Part shown: piece by piece, positions 32,034 through 43,464 of the stretch
How positions within the stretch are numbered: the stretch's first letter is position 1
Layout: each line of letters opens with the position of its first letter
NCBI GenBank assembly: GCA_030762895.1
Contig: CM061066.1
Location: 13,201,751 to 13,265,750 of the forward strand
DNA: 64,000 bases
Direction of reading: 5' to 3'
DNA from: Sophora flavescens
Lineage: Eukaryota; Streptophyta; Magnoliopsida; Fabales; Fabaceae
Position numbers and translations under genes: made by a program
The notes under the pieces: generated by a model
What the model was told of the DNA's origin: nothing
Seen by the model: the letters and a program-made list of their open reading frames with translations, nothing else
Databases searched by the model: none

Positions 32034-32609
32034 TGTTCCTGCCAAGATCCGTTTTGTCAGAATCTCGCCATAGAACGTGAAACCAAGGGGGTTATTTTAT
32101 GATTTGGGCTTGACAGAATTCAGTGATTCCGGTCCTACGTATCCCAGTGGGAATCAAAGCCAGACATAGTTCTAGGTTCATCCATTGGCGGGGCGGTGAT
32201 CTCGATCCCTTAATTTTGTATCGGACGAGTACTAGGGAGCAAGGACTGTTTGATAGTCTCTTGGTCGACGCTAGTTCCTCTAACACGATTAAGGGAGAGT
32301 CACCGATGTTCAGTGAAAAGTGAGTTTCTTATGAGGGGTACTCCTCCTTTTATAATGGGATTCCCCTATCTCTAAGAGATCTGATTTATCTCTTAATATC
32401 TTTCAGAGATTTGATTTATCTCTTAATATCTCTTTTGAGATATGATTTGTCTCTTGATATCTCTTTTGAGATATGATTCCTTAATTTAAGGGATATTATC
32501 TCTTTTAACCAGATAAGGTTATTTTAGATAATATCAGGATTTAATATCAATATCTTATTTCTTTAATTAAATGATCTTTGATTTAATTACCTCGGTCAGT
32601 ACACCTACA
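32034..32609 (-). repeat. 5' LTR of the small element, full length
   Basis: 576 bp, TG...CA. It contains a minus-strand TATAAAAG and a run of four or five near repeats AGATATGATTTATCTCTTAATATCTCTTTTG around 32380-32480 on the plus strand, in the U3 part. Confidence 0.7.
32347..32354 (-). promoter_or_regulatory. TATA box of the small LTR element
   Basis: TATAAAAG on the minus strand. The repeat shared with the truncated LTR begins about 40 bases downstream, close to where transcription should start. Confidence 0.55.
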
Positions 32610-33002
32610 ATTTTAAATTCTTGGAATGAAAGTTAATATAAAAAATCTAATACATTACATGAAAGACAAGATACACAAAGAACAAAAAAGATCTAACAAG
32701 CAATATATAAAAGACAATGGCATAAAGGTCAAAGGAGAAGAGATCTAAAATTTAAGTATTTCATGTGTATATAACCAAGAATAATTTGGTTGCATAGTGT
32801 CAGGAAGTATCTGCAAACATTTTTACTTGTTATGCATATGAATGGTTGTATGATTTTTGAACTATTCTTTGCTTTCAGGTGTAGACTAGGCAAGCCTTCA
32901 AAGCAGTATATATGCTATATGGTACAAGAAGCTATTAGAAAAACTAAAGGCTTGATATTAATTAGCATTTTGATTTGTTGTAGAGGACCACTGTGCAGAG
33001 TG

Positions 33003-33185
33003 TCACGATTTTCTATTATATTTCATCCAACACAATAGCTTTACGAAACCATGTTTCACAATAGTGAATGAGTTCGAAACCATCTCGTCACTTTTATGAA
33101 GCACACCCATATATTCAACGATAGAAGCTCCTGCTGAAATGTTGTCTAATGCTCTTACATCCCAACCTTGGCCAGCCATACGAAA
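33003..33185 (-). pseudogene. SUVH4-like SET-domain fragment, upstream part
   Basis: A 60-residue open frame on the minus strand reads FRMAGQGWDVRALDNISAGA then SIVEYMGVLHKSDE. This is the start of the SET domain in plant SUVH proteins (family form GW.VRS...I..GA...EY.G.L...D). The rest of the frame is not recognisable. It joins conceptually to the piece in copy A, but the two copies keep different halves. No pre-SET Cys cluster was found. Confidence 0.6.
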
Positions 33186-34252
33186 AACTTGTTCAAATCA
33201 AGGAAACATCTGTCACATATATATCCACACATTCGTGATGGAAAGAATTAAAAGTTAGGGTCAATGACCTCTAGATGATATTTTATTTTCTTTTGACTAA
33301 CTCAGTTGCCACAGTTAGTCAACCAACTATTTGCAACATGAGGGAAATCATACTCGTTGATACATAACAAGAATGCTTATATATAGCTTCTCAACCATTG
33401 CTGATAATCTCCTTGCAAACCATGGTAGGAAAATCACATCCTTGTGTACTGCTAATAGCATACCATGGATAATCAAAAGGAACTTTGGATACTTGCCCAG
33501 ATCGAGTAGAACAAATATCTACCATAATAGCTCAAACAAAATGTTAGAATTACACTATCAGCGGAGCAAAATGCTACAATGCAATGGAAAATGGGAAGGA
33601 TAAAAAAAAACATGAAAATAATTAGTGGATTACAATAACACCATATAAAATAGGAGAAAATTTGATATCAATTACAAAGAGAGTAGATTTTCCTTGCACA
33701 AAAGGGGTTGTTCAAACAAAATTAGCTCTAGCTTTGATCCTATGTCAATAATGAACAATGACAATGACTTGGAAAAATGAGAAGTGTGATCATTTGATGA
33801 TAGATGTTGTACGAATTTGATTATTTGACTATGTGTATATCTAAAGGTCACATATTCATTCAACACATGGAGTTAACGTTCAATTTAATTTATAGCTAAA
33901 TCATTTGATGTTAGCTTAGGTGACAAAGTTGGGATCAGATCTAAACAAACATTTTTTCAAAACAACAAGCTTAATCCTTTACTTGGAAAAACTGACCTAA
34001 GAAAATATATATTTATTGAATATATCTAACTGTATATCAGTCAACAAAAACATATGAAAATATATTTTTTATTTTTTTTACAGTACAAGTCGAAAATAGA
34101 TTATATTTATACGTTTAAATATTTTGTGTTCGGATAAAATCAAATTTGAAAAATTTGTCGCAGGCTATATGAAAAATATATGCATATTTACATGCAGAAA
34201 ATAAAAGTTTTTTTAAAAAAATTTAAATGAGAATTTAGTGTTGATGGTATAC
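33186..34252 (-). other. Intron-like part of copy B
   Basis: No supported coding sequence. 33780-34252 matches the intron-like part of copy A (1123-1600). 33186-33780 is AT-rich and specific to copy B and, in part, to the 55.6-kb fragment. Confidence 0.35.
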
Positions 34253-34356
34253 CTTTGGTGTTTCATTGATTTGATTTGTGTGACCATCATATTTTTTTAA
34301 GAATATGAATCGTCATCGTCGTCTCTGCCTCCGTCGTCGACCATTTTCGATAACAT
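34253..34356 (-). pseudogene. Copy-B first exon (acidic frame), frameshifted
   Basis: The ATG, acidic Asp run and CACCAAAG/GTATACC donor match copy A at 1024-1122. An A-run indel causes a stop after 19 codons, so this copy is dead at the protein level. Confidence 0.4.
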
Positions 34357-34415
34357 AATTGTTTTTTCTAAGTGGAGATTTGATAATTTGCTTGAGGAAT
34401 CCCCGAAAACTTATG

Positions 34416-34424
34416 CTTTATATA
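34416..34424 (-). promoter_or_regulatory. TATA box upstream of copy-B exon 1
   Basis: TATATAAAG on the minus strand, conserved with 938-947. Confidence 0.4.
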
Positions 34425-34941
34425 GATGCGGACAAACTTAAGATATGTTTAGGTGGAGGAAAAGGGAGAGGAACCGAAGATTAAATTAGTTTGTTTAGAG
34501 AATCTTATAAAAGAAGAGTGTAATATGATAAACTGTTAGTGTAAATTTTTTTGTACTTGTCAAGTAATCACAAATCATGATATGAGTGAATTTTAATGTA
34601 GTTGGGCTAAAAGTCAAATATTTTTAATGATATGACAATTTATGATTGGTTGACAATATAAAAATATTTCACACTAACAATACATACCAATTAAATTCAT
34701 AAAAGAAAGAAAGAAAAATAGCATAGGGGAAGAAGGTTAATATCATGTGTCTGAATTATTAACAAATTAAAGGAAGGTTGAAAGAGTTTTTGGTTTAGTG
34801 AGATCACAAACTTTGAAAATTTTGGGCTATTTCTTGAGTCTTTTTATGTCCTCCACTTTAAAAATAAAACAAAGTACAACTTCTTTTGTGTGGGGCTATC
34901 CTTTATTTTTGTATCAAAGAAAACGAACTCATAATATTTTC

Positions 34942-35215
34942 AACATGTGGTTGGTTCAAGTGGTAAGGGACTTGACACCTTAAGCAAGTAGTTAGCGGTT
35001 CGAATTATGGCTCTTGTGTATGGAGAAAACCTAGTTGGGAGGGGAGAACCCACCTTTTGTACCCAACAGGTTCCCCGACAGAGATTGGTCACTACTAACG
35101 GTGGTGGATACTTCGTACTATAACATGGTTACCCACCTTTTGTGCCCAATAGGTTCTCGACGGAGATTAGTCACTGCTAACAGTGGTGGATACTTCGTAC
35201 ATATGACATGCTTAC
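34942..35215 (+). mobile_element. SINE-like element with internal tandem duplication
   Basis: TGGTTCAAGTGGTAAGG (A-box-like) and GGTTCGAATT (B-box-like) sit about 45 bases apart. Downstream, a unit of about 80 bases starting CCCACCTTTTGT and ending GGATACTTCGTAC is present twice (about 35047-35128 and 35132-35202). The tail is short and the target duplication unclear. Confidence 0.5.
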
Positions 35216-36096
35216 GAAAAAAGTGTCCCCAACATCAAATTTTAGGAATTATTTTCATTTACAATTAAAATATTATTTGGAAAGTTTGTAAAATAGGAAT
35301 TGATTAAATTTAATTATGTATATTAAGAAATCACTTAACTTTGGTTAGATTTGAGCGGATCTCATTTATATTTTTTAAATGGGTTTTTATTTTAAGTTTT
35401 GATTATATATTCATTATATTGAGTAATTTTTTTTTGATAATATATGTTCAAAAAATTTCTTTATTTGTCTCATTTACATATTATGTGTAAAGACTATAAA
35501 GAAAATTACTTAAACCAAAAGATTCTTATCATTATAATGCAATTTTGGAATTATTCTTATAAAAAAAATATATTTTCTTTGGAAAGTTTAAAAAATAAGA
35601 AATGACTAGTATTTTTAATTGCTTAAATTATTTATTTAAACTTATTAGTTAACTCATTTAAATATTCTAAGTAAAGAATATAAATAAATTATTTTTAAAA
35701 AATAAATCTAATTATTTTAGGATGTTCTAAATAAAAATATATATTTAAATTTAAAATTAATTGAAATCTTAACTTTATAATGAATTTTAAGAATTATTTT
35801 GATTCAAACTCTAAATTTTATTTGGAAATTTGATAAAATAGTAATTAATTTTATTTTGAAGTTCTTTCAATTTTAATTTGTATATTTAAAAATACATTGG
35901 AAACAAAAATATCCACTTAACTTAGTGAGTTAGTGAGTTTATTTATGTCCATTGATGAACCAAGTTTTTTTTTTTTTTTTGATAAAGCATAATTCGTTTC
36001 CGGGTACCATTTTGGTGTATTGATAAACTGAGTTATTAGCTTTATTTTGCTCACAAATGATTTAGATCTGGTAACAACGAAACTGAAAATCATGTC
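35216..36096. other. AT-rich sequence with degenerate repeats
   Basis: The phrase ATTTGGAAAGTTT..AAAATA recurs near 35274, 35578 and 35820, suggesting decayed repeats of about 250-300 bp. No gene seen. Confidence 0.35.
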
Positions 36097-36111
36097 CACT
36101 AGTGCAATAAG

Positions 36112-36425
36112 TACTTTTTACGTCAGTTAAAATTGATTTTATACGTTAGAATATTGTCTGACGTAAATACAACTGACGTTAATAGGTAATATTTTAATGT
36201 CAGTTGTTTAAACAACTGACGTTAAATATAAAACTATTAACGTCAGTTCTTTAACACAACTGACGTTAATGTTGTTCAAACTAACGTCAGTTCTGTTAAA
36301 GAACTGACGTTACAGGTTTTATTTTTAACGTCAGTTTCCAAATACAACTGACGTTAATAGTGTACTGTATATTTTATAAAATACTATTAACGTCAGTTGT
36401 TTGATACAACTGACGTTAATAGATT
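36112..36425. repeat. Left subterminal repeats of the CACTA element
   Basis: Tandem palindromes of the form TTAACGTCAGTTGT and ACAACTGACGTTAA, about 30-60 bases apart, at least ten half-sites. In CACTA elements such repeats are binding sites for the TNPA-like factor. Confidence 0.8.
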
Positions 36426-36640
36426 TTTTTAAAAAAAAAATTCAGTTTTAAAATATCACTCCCCTCAGCTATCCCAGCATTCAGTAAATATCCCAGTAAC
36501 ACAGAATATCACACACATTACAGAATAGCAAACACTACCCTTAAATTTCAATATTAACTAAAAGAAAAGAAATATACAAAGGAACAATGGGGGGACTTAA
36601 AACCAAAACCCATGTATAGCAAAAACATAACTATCTACAA

Positions 36641-36693
<53 letters not shown>

Positions 36694-36787
36694 TAAATTT
36701 TAGTCTCTAATGTCTAAAAACAAAACTACCAATCTAAGTATATATATATAAATGTTATTAATTAGTTTCTAAAGTCTAACAAAAAAA
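36426..36787. other. CACTA 3' flank of ORF2
   Basis: Non-coding. Contains a (TA)n run of about 48 bases at 36642-36689 and a phrase similar to LINE 3' ends at 36585-36610, too short to call. Confidence 0.4.
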
Positions 36788-39534
36788 CTATTCATCTAAG
36801 TATTGCGGAGGTATCTTGTCAATTCCTTTTTCAGCCGCATACTTGAAGAAGAATTCTGCCAAGCGCATCCTCAAGTCTCTAAACTCATCTTTTTGAAGAG
36901 GCAACTGGTTGTTAAATGCCTACACACGTTCAAATAATAACAATAACATTAACGCAAGTCATCACCAAAACTATAATATATAATTTAACAAGTTGTTTAA
37001 ATATTACCTTCTTCCATCGATCCGTAATAGATGCGGAGACTATGTTCAGCATATGAAGCATCACATAATAGCCGCACGACCACCCGTCAGGTTGAAATCG
37101 AGACTACAAAAAAAATTAATTTCAATGTCAGTTAAATATACATATAAATTAGCAATTATAATATTAATTATTTAATAAATAAACTACCAAACCTTGAGGA
37201 TGATCCAATCAGGATTTCATTTAGCCTTAGAAGTCCTAGTTCTCCCGTTGGCACAACTTATGGTACTCGCCTTCAGCGTGCTATCATAAACAAATAATCA
37301 TGTCAATTAACAAATTCATATATCATGTGTGTAATAAACTAAAAACAACTGATATTAAAACTTAAATTAAATTGAAGATTAGTTACTTACGTATTTACAG
37401 TTTCCCTTATCAAGCTGAAGACGATGGAGATACCTAAGATATGAAAAGGTGTTGATGTTAATTACATAATATATATATTGAAATTAAAATAAATTATTAA
37501 TTGGAAAAATACCAAAAATAAATAAGTTATAAAATTAAAATTAACTTACGTGTACCAGAGACTCAAAACTGTGCTGGCCATCCACTCGTTATCTCTGCAG
37601 GCGTGCCCGAGACCTTCACCACAAAAGGAAAATATCCTCTCTTGATTTGGGCGTGCCTCCCATCCATCGTTCTCCAATGGACATTCAAAAATCTCAAAGG
37701 CATAATCCTCACCAAGTGAGAGCAAACGAGTGACAGGTGACTACGACACCGACGTCGACTTGGCCTTCAATTTAGAAAAAATAAAACAGATAAGTTGTTG
37801 GTAATTAAAAAAAACACAAGTAATTATTTGACTAATTTGGACATTAATAATGAATACATACCTTTGTTACCATTTCGAGCTCACGGCGTTTGAAGTCCAA
37901 CTCAAGCTCACGCCTTTGCATTTCCAACTCAAGCTCACGGCGTTGGACTTCCAACTCCCGCTCCCTAGCTGGCAACTCATCGTCCTCCACATGTGCCCTA
38001 CTATAACTCTCTTTTGTGCTCATATGTGAAGGGTTGGCATGTCCTGCGGTGTCCTGGGATGAACCGACGGAGGAAAGCTCTCTAGCAAGCGCCTGCTTGA
38101 ATTCTGGATTGGATAGGATGCTTTTCATCAGATGCGTTGTAATAGAAGGGTTAGAGATGAGCTGCTGAGTCATGGATTCCAAAATTGATGCCTCATCGAT
38201 GACCGCTTTCGTGAAGCAGACTTGCCATAATATTCTCTAATGGTCACGTTCCCAGGAACACCGATAACCCGACCAGGATGGTCTTTCTTGCCTAGAGCAG
38301 TCATCAAGACGTCCCGCCGTCCAGAAGGGACAAATGAGCCCTGGGAGCATTGTGCTTTAAGATCCATCTACAATTAAGAAATGAAAAAATTTACAAGTGA
38401 AAAGTTCTAAAAATATCTATACAAATATCAATTGAAATGAAGTTAATTATTTACTTACAATCTTATCTGTCACTTCGCGAGTGGCATCAACTTTAAAAGA
38501 TCTTGTCTTTGTCATGCGGCCGGCTAACCAGACATCCTCGCAGTCGATGTCCGACGGAGGACTTAATGGTGTGCCCTCAGGCACCTCTCCTCTTTCTATC
38601 CTAGCAGCGTGCTCTTCCTGCTTCACCCTCAGCCTATCCGCCATCATCTCCTCAATCCGAGTCTCGTACCCACCCTGAGACATGGTGTGGCGGTGGACGT
38701 TCTTCACCTGATTCTGCCTACCCTTCTCTGACTTAGCCTATTCAAACAAAAACACATAATTAAATACAGTTAAATGATCTATAAGAAGCATACAAAATTA
38801 ACTTAATCAACCAACCTGAAATTCTTCATCCTGTCGACTCCTAGCAAACATATCCCAAGTATCCTTATCAATCCAGGGATAATCCGAGAACATCTTATCA
38901 AGCCGCTTCTTCCCAGATACATAGTACCTGGTAAGATCATGCTTGAACCCATTTCAGCACTTTGATGACATTTTCATACATTTCGTATGATGATCCTCGT
39001 CATTCGACACAGTCCAAGCTACCTACACATTAAATACATAACAACTGGATGGATCATAACTCGGATAATTATCTAATAATGTAAATCAAAAGAATGTAAA
39101 GGTAAAATACCGTGATAGCCTCCCAAATCTGATCCTTAACGTTCCGTGGAACGTCATTCCAATGGTTGTAGTTGATGTTAACGTGCTGCTTCGCTTGTAG
39201 AAACACCCAATTTTTAAATTCTTTAGCACGGGGTCCCTGGGGCTTTAGATTAGCATCAAATCACACCTCAAGCTTCTGTCCGCTTTGCCTGGCCTTCTCT
39301 AATTTCTTCAAAGTCGTGGCTCCTCTACCCCGTTTCCTCTGAGACTGTGATGTCTATATGGACAAAAAAAATGATAAAATAGAGGGTTGTAACATTATAA
39401 ACTTACATTAAAAAGAAGGACTAAAGATATTATATAACATGTAAACTTACACTAGAATCAGGCATAGGCGCGATCGGGTCCTGCATAGGCCCCACAGTGT
39501 CCTCTCGTGCATGTGGGCCATCCGACTGATCCAT
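36788..39534 (-). pseudogene. CACTA ORF2: Ptta/En-Spm-type protein with Ulp1-like (C48) protease end
   Basis: Several minus-strand exons. First exon 39534-39451 (MDQSDGPHARED). Next 39355-39110 holds EFKNWVFLQAKQHVNINYNHW but an internal TGA. Another near 39010-38820 has WIDKDTWDMFARSRQDEEF and also an internal stop. Then 38707-38447 has a VWLAGRMTKTRSFKVD segment, the position of the Transposase_24-type block. 38367-37844 is rich in Glu/Arg heptads (RELELEMQRRELELD, a coiled coil). The last exons at 37281-37195, 37104-37010 and 36921-36788 give WNPDWIILK, SCGYYVMLHML (the catalytic Cys region of C48 proteases) and a LRMRLAEFFFKYA end. Exon borders are approximate. Confidence 0.65.
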
Positions 39535-39653
39535 ATGTATGCCTGTTCAGAAACAATATATATTTATTAAAATAGGTTATAACTAAAAATAAATACAAAA
39601 GTATAAATAAAAATAAATGTATACTAAGTTTAAACTACCTATATCAATATCCC

Positions 39654-40648
39654 TTAGTGATGAACATCACGAGTGGCATGTACATCGTCCACCTGTGTCT
39701 CCTCGATTACAGTAGGCATGTTTGTTGAAAAAGAAGGAGTCTCGGGAATATCAAGATTTGAATCTTGATTTTCATCACTACCATTATACATGCTTTTTCC
39801 TTGGAGAACCACATACAACCTTTTGTTAGAAGGATTAGTGATGTAGAACACTTGTTTTGCTTGGGAAGCCATTATGAAAGGCTCATTTATATGAACTAAC
39901 TTGTTGAGGTCTACCAATGTGAACCCAAATTCGTCGGTTTGTACACAACCGTTACTATCAACCCACTTACATTTAAAAACCGGCACCGTAAGCTTAGTGT
40001 AATCGAGCACCCAAATATCTTCAATATATCCAAAGTAAGGTGTCGGTGCTTTAACAGGTTTTATGTCCTTTGCACTAGAGAAGTGCATTGCTTCGGCCAC
40101 GATCACAACCCTACTATTTTGCATGGTACTCTTGTTATCTTGTTCCTTTATATAAAAGGAAAAGTTATTGATGTCGTATCCGCTCCAACATATGACGTTG
40201 AAGCTAGGCCCACGTGCTAGCCATCTTACGTCATCAGAAGCAATACTACCATCGTTAAGTATTTCTTCCTTGAACCATGGTAAGAAAGTCTTGTTATGCT
40301 TGTTCAACAACCACCTTCGCTCATTCGAGGGTTTTCTTGATTGACTTTTCTTTTATGTTCAAATAAGAAAGGTTGAAAAGATTCGATGTTGTTCAATACA
40401 TACAAATGTGCTTGAAACACTTCCTCCCGACCCTTGCTATTAATTCATAAGCCATGTGTACCCTTACCTTGACATCTTATCTCATCATGCCGAGGCTTAG
40501 AAACCCCTATAGGATCCGTGTTATGAAGGTAGTCCGAACAAAACTCAATAGCTTCTTCTGCAACATACCTTTGAACAATAGATGCTTCCGGACGATGAGG
40601 ATTCTTCACGTACGCTTTCAAGATCTTCATCTAGCGCTCAACTGGGTA
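39654..40648 (-). pseudogene. CACTA TNP2 transposase, C-terminal part
   Basis: Frames at 40630-40445 (MKILKAYVKNPHRPEAS..EEAIEFCSDYL, the end of the DUF4218-type block) and 40310-39654 (218 codons, DUF4216-type C-terminal domain with ARGPSFNVICWSGYDINNFSFY and VPVFKCKWVD). The rest of the gene lies beyond the copia element at 48978-51058. Removing the copia and one CATCC joins RWM to MKILK as expected for the family. Frameshifts between the two frames here (near 40320-40440) add to the damage. Confidence 0.75.
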
Positions 40649-40653
40649 CATCC

Positions 40654-41971
40654 TGTTGGGAATTTGCGTATAAAACAAAATAATGCAGCGGAAAAATTCC
40701 CATCCAAGGATCCTTGCGAATGGTCATGATTCATGGTTAGAAGATTTACCTCTTGAAGCGATGACATTTGATTAAAAATCATCTATCACGAACACCGAAT
40801 GAACGATGTATCTAAGGTATCCACACGAGCAGATTCCGTGAATGTCCAACGCCACGAACCCGAAGCGTCTCTGTCTCACAGTGCTAGCTTCGAAAACCAA
40901 GACCTGCTGCTCACTATCACTCTCTATGTGCGGCCTTGATGAACAAAAACCGTGTAGGCACAATAGCTTAGGTGGTCTACTTATAGAAGCACCTCCTTAA
41001 GTGATTTAGTGAGCAACGTTTGACCTAAGCCCATGTACTATGCGCTAGGCCCAATATAAAAGTCCAACTCTTCTTTTAATCCACTCTTATGTGTGTGACC
41101 CTATAGGTTCCCAAAACGTTAGTAGTAATATTAAATTCCATTTAATATTACAAACAGTGAGCGGTATCTAGCAATACATCACTGCTACCTAAGTAGTGAG
41201 AAAGTCAGTGATTTGACGAAACCTTTCTGTGACAAATATTCATGTGCATTATTATCCCTTTGTCCATATATCTATATTCAACACAAGACATAGAATGTGT
41301 CACCCTTGTATGGTTCAATATCATGTTCCCTGATACCCGATTAGACTTAACAACAAATGAGGTCAATATCTCATATTGACTCATTTCAGTACGGCCATGC
41401 ATTTTACAGTCTCACTCTATCAAGGGCCCCACATATATTACTACTGTTATGTAGGAGGGACAAATTCCATCTAGGTCACTTACATCCCTCTGCATGGCTC
41501 GTGGTATGCCCAATGACCGTCTTTATAATCATCCTATTACAGATGAAGTTTGACGATATTAAAGCACACGACTCCTCATGTAGGGATCGTAGCGATTTCA
41601 GGTCGAAGGATTGCATACACCATTGTCACTATGAGAACTACTTAGGACACTCACACAACGCTCCATGTAGTGTTCTCATGGTGGGTCAATCCAGTACATC
41701 ATTACTTTAATGTGTACCTATGTGGCGACTCGATATCTCATATCCATGACCCGTGAGATATGGTCATCAGTCTGCACACATAGTAGTCTCAATGTATTAT
41801 TATTGTCCTTATTAATAAAATACTTGACTACGGATATTTAAGAATAGGATTTCATTGTTCAATAGTGTCTCACGATCAAGTCATATACTTGATATTCTAT
41901 TAAACTGAAATTTCTATTCTAAGGACTTTATTATGTTTAAACAAGTAACAGAATAAACTGGAATGCCTCAT

Positions 41972-42016
<45 letters not shown>

Positions 42017-42073
42017 GGAAGATACAAATGTAAGTCTAAAGAAATACACTGGCCTCTACGGCTTACACCAACA
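40654..42073 (-). repeat. 3' LTR of the copia element
   Basis: Matches 47557-48972 closely. The clearest difference is the (AT)n run, about 37 bases here (41977-42013) and about 20 in the other LTR, plus scattered substitutions. Confidence 0.9.
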
Positions 42074-42086
42074 ATCTCCCACTAGC
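42074..42086 (-). other. Polypurine tract of the copia element
   Basis: GCTAGTGGGAGAT on the minus strand directly before the 3' LTR. Confidence 0.75.
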
Positions 42087-42087
42087 A

Positions 42088-42930
42088 CTAGAGCCAATCA
42101 GGCATAAATCTAATGCCCATCGATCTAGTGTGACCTTCATGCTTCTGTTGAGCAAGAGGTTTCGTAAGTGGGTCAGCAACGTTATCAAGTGTTGGTACTC
42201 TGCATATTTTCACATCTCCTCTATCGATAATCTCTCGAATGAGATGGAAGCGCCTAAGTATATGTTTGGATCGTTGATGAGATCTAGGTTCCTTAGCTTG
42301 TGCAATGGCCCCATTGTTATCACAATAGAGATCAATGGGGTCCACAATACTAGGAACTGTACCAAGCTCAGCAATGAACTTCCTGATCCAAACAGCCTCC
42401 TTTGCTGCATTGGAGGCGGCAATATACTCAGCCTCTGTAGTAGAATCGACGACTGTCTCCTGCTTTGAACTCTTCGAGCTCACAGCCCCGCCATTCAGGC
42501 AGAACACATAACCAGATTGCGATCTGGAATCATCCTTGTCTGTCAGGAAGCTAGCATCGGTGTAACCTATTACAGCAAGCTCTTCCTCGCCTCCATATAC
42601 CAAGAACGAATCCTTAGTTCTTCTCAAGTACTTAAGGATGTTGTTGACAGCAGACCAGTGACTTTCACCAGGATCAGACTGGTACCTGCTCGTTATACTT
42701 AAAGCATACGATACATCTGGTCGAGTACATAACATGGCATACATGATAGATCCAATTGAGGATGCATATGGAATCTTACTCATGCGATCCCTTTCTTCTT
42801 GAGTGGAAGGGGATTGTGCCTTTGATAGGCATATACCATGTGACATAGGCAAGAGTCCTTTCTTGGATTCATGCATGTTAAAGCGTCTCAACACTTTGTC
42901 TATGTATGTACTCTGACTTAAGCCAAGCAA
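42088..42930 (-). pseudogene. Copia RNase H domain and RT end
   Basis: A 280-codon frame. It begins in the connecting region (LGLSQSTYIDKVLRRFNMH) and contains the copia tether motifs YASSIGSIMYAM, TRPDVSYAL and LKYLRRTKD. The RNase H core has GYTDASF, SQSGYVF and STTEAEYIA, with the catalytic Asp and Glu residues present. It ends GIRFMPDWL before the purine tract. The frame itself is intact but is cut off from RT by a stop just upstream. Confidence 0.9.
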
Positions 42931-42936
42931 TTTCAG

Positions 42937-43464
42937 CTATCTATCCCTATAGATCCTGATTCCCAATACATAGGTAGCTTCACCCAAATATTTCATAGAG
43001 AAGAAATTCCCTAACCATGTCTTTACATTTTGTAGTGTAGGGATGTCATTTCCAATGAGTAATATGTCATCTACATATAACACCAGAAAAACAACAATGC
43101 TCCCACTAACCTTCTCGTAGACACAAGGTTCATCTTCATTTTTGATGAATCCGTACTGTCTTACAGCATCATCAAAACGAAGGTTCCAACTTCTGGAAGC
43201 TTGCTTCAATCCATAGATTGATCGTTGCAATTTACATACCTTTCCGGCATCCTATGAAATGTCAAAGCCTTCAGGTTGTGTCATGTACACATCCTCAAGA
43301 AGCTTTCCATTAAGGAAAGAAGTTTTGATATCCATCTGCCATATCTCATAATCATGGTATGCAGCGATAGCAAGTAAGATCCGGACGGATTTAAGCATCG
43401 CAACAGGTGAAAAGTTCTCATCATAGTCGACACCATGAATTTGCTTGAAACCCTTAGCCACCAA
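42937..43464 (-). pseudogene. Copia reverse transcriptase, broken into two frames
   Basis: 43464-43252 reads MVAKGFKQIHGVDYDENFSP, QMDIKTSFLNG and VYMTQPEGF. After a stop and frame change, 43230-42937 reads SIYGLKQASRSW and the catalytic LYVDDILLIGND (YVDD). The essential motifs are all visible but the frame is not continuous. Confidence 0.9.

Larger units (their letters stand above)
30880..32609 (-). mobile_element. Small LTR retroelement carrying two captured gene starts
   Basis: Direct repeats (30880-31152 and 32034-32609) with TGTTCCTGCC and CCTACA termini flank about 0.9 kb. A PBS with the plant TGGCGCCCACCGTGGGG form abuts the full-length repeat, fixing minus orientation. There are no element genes; the interior consists of a WDR5-like and a bHLH-like 5' gene fragment. 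The 3' LTR lacks its U3 part. Flanking 5-mers (CAATA and ATTTT) do not match, so one end may have been rearranged. Confidence 0.75.
32613..34725 (-). mobile_element. Gene-carrying repeat, copy B (inverted relative to copy A)
   Basis: Reverse-complement match to 760-1600 and 2280-2740. Between these it carries about 770 bases not found in copy A (33010-33780), including an upstream SET-domain piece. A part of this (33505-33640) recurs at about 55620-55755. The right end near 34725 coincides with the left start of copy A at 760. The left end is cut by the small LTR element. Confidence 0.55.

Noticed and set aside
36585..36610. LINE-like 3' phrase inside the CACTA element
   Set aside because: Only about 25 bases resemble the LINE end at 55905-55960; too short to call.
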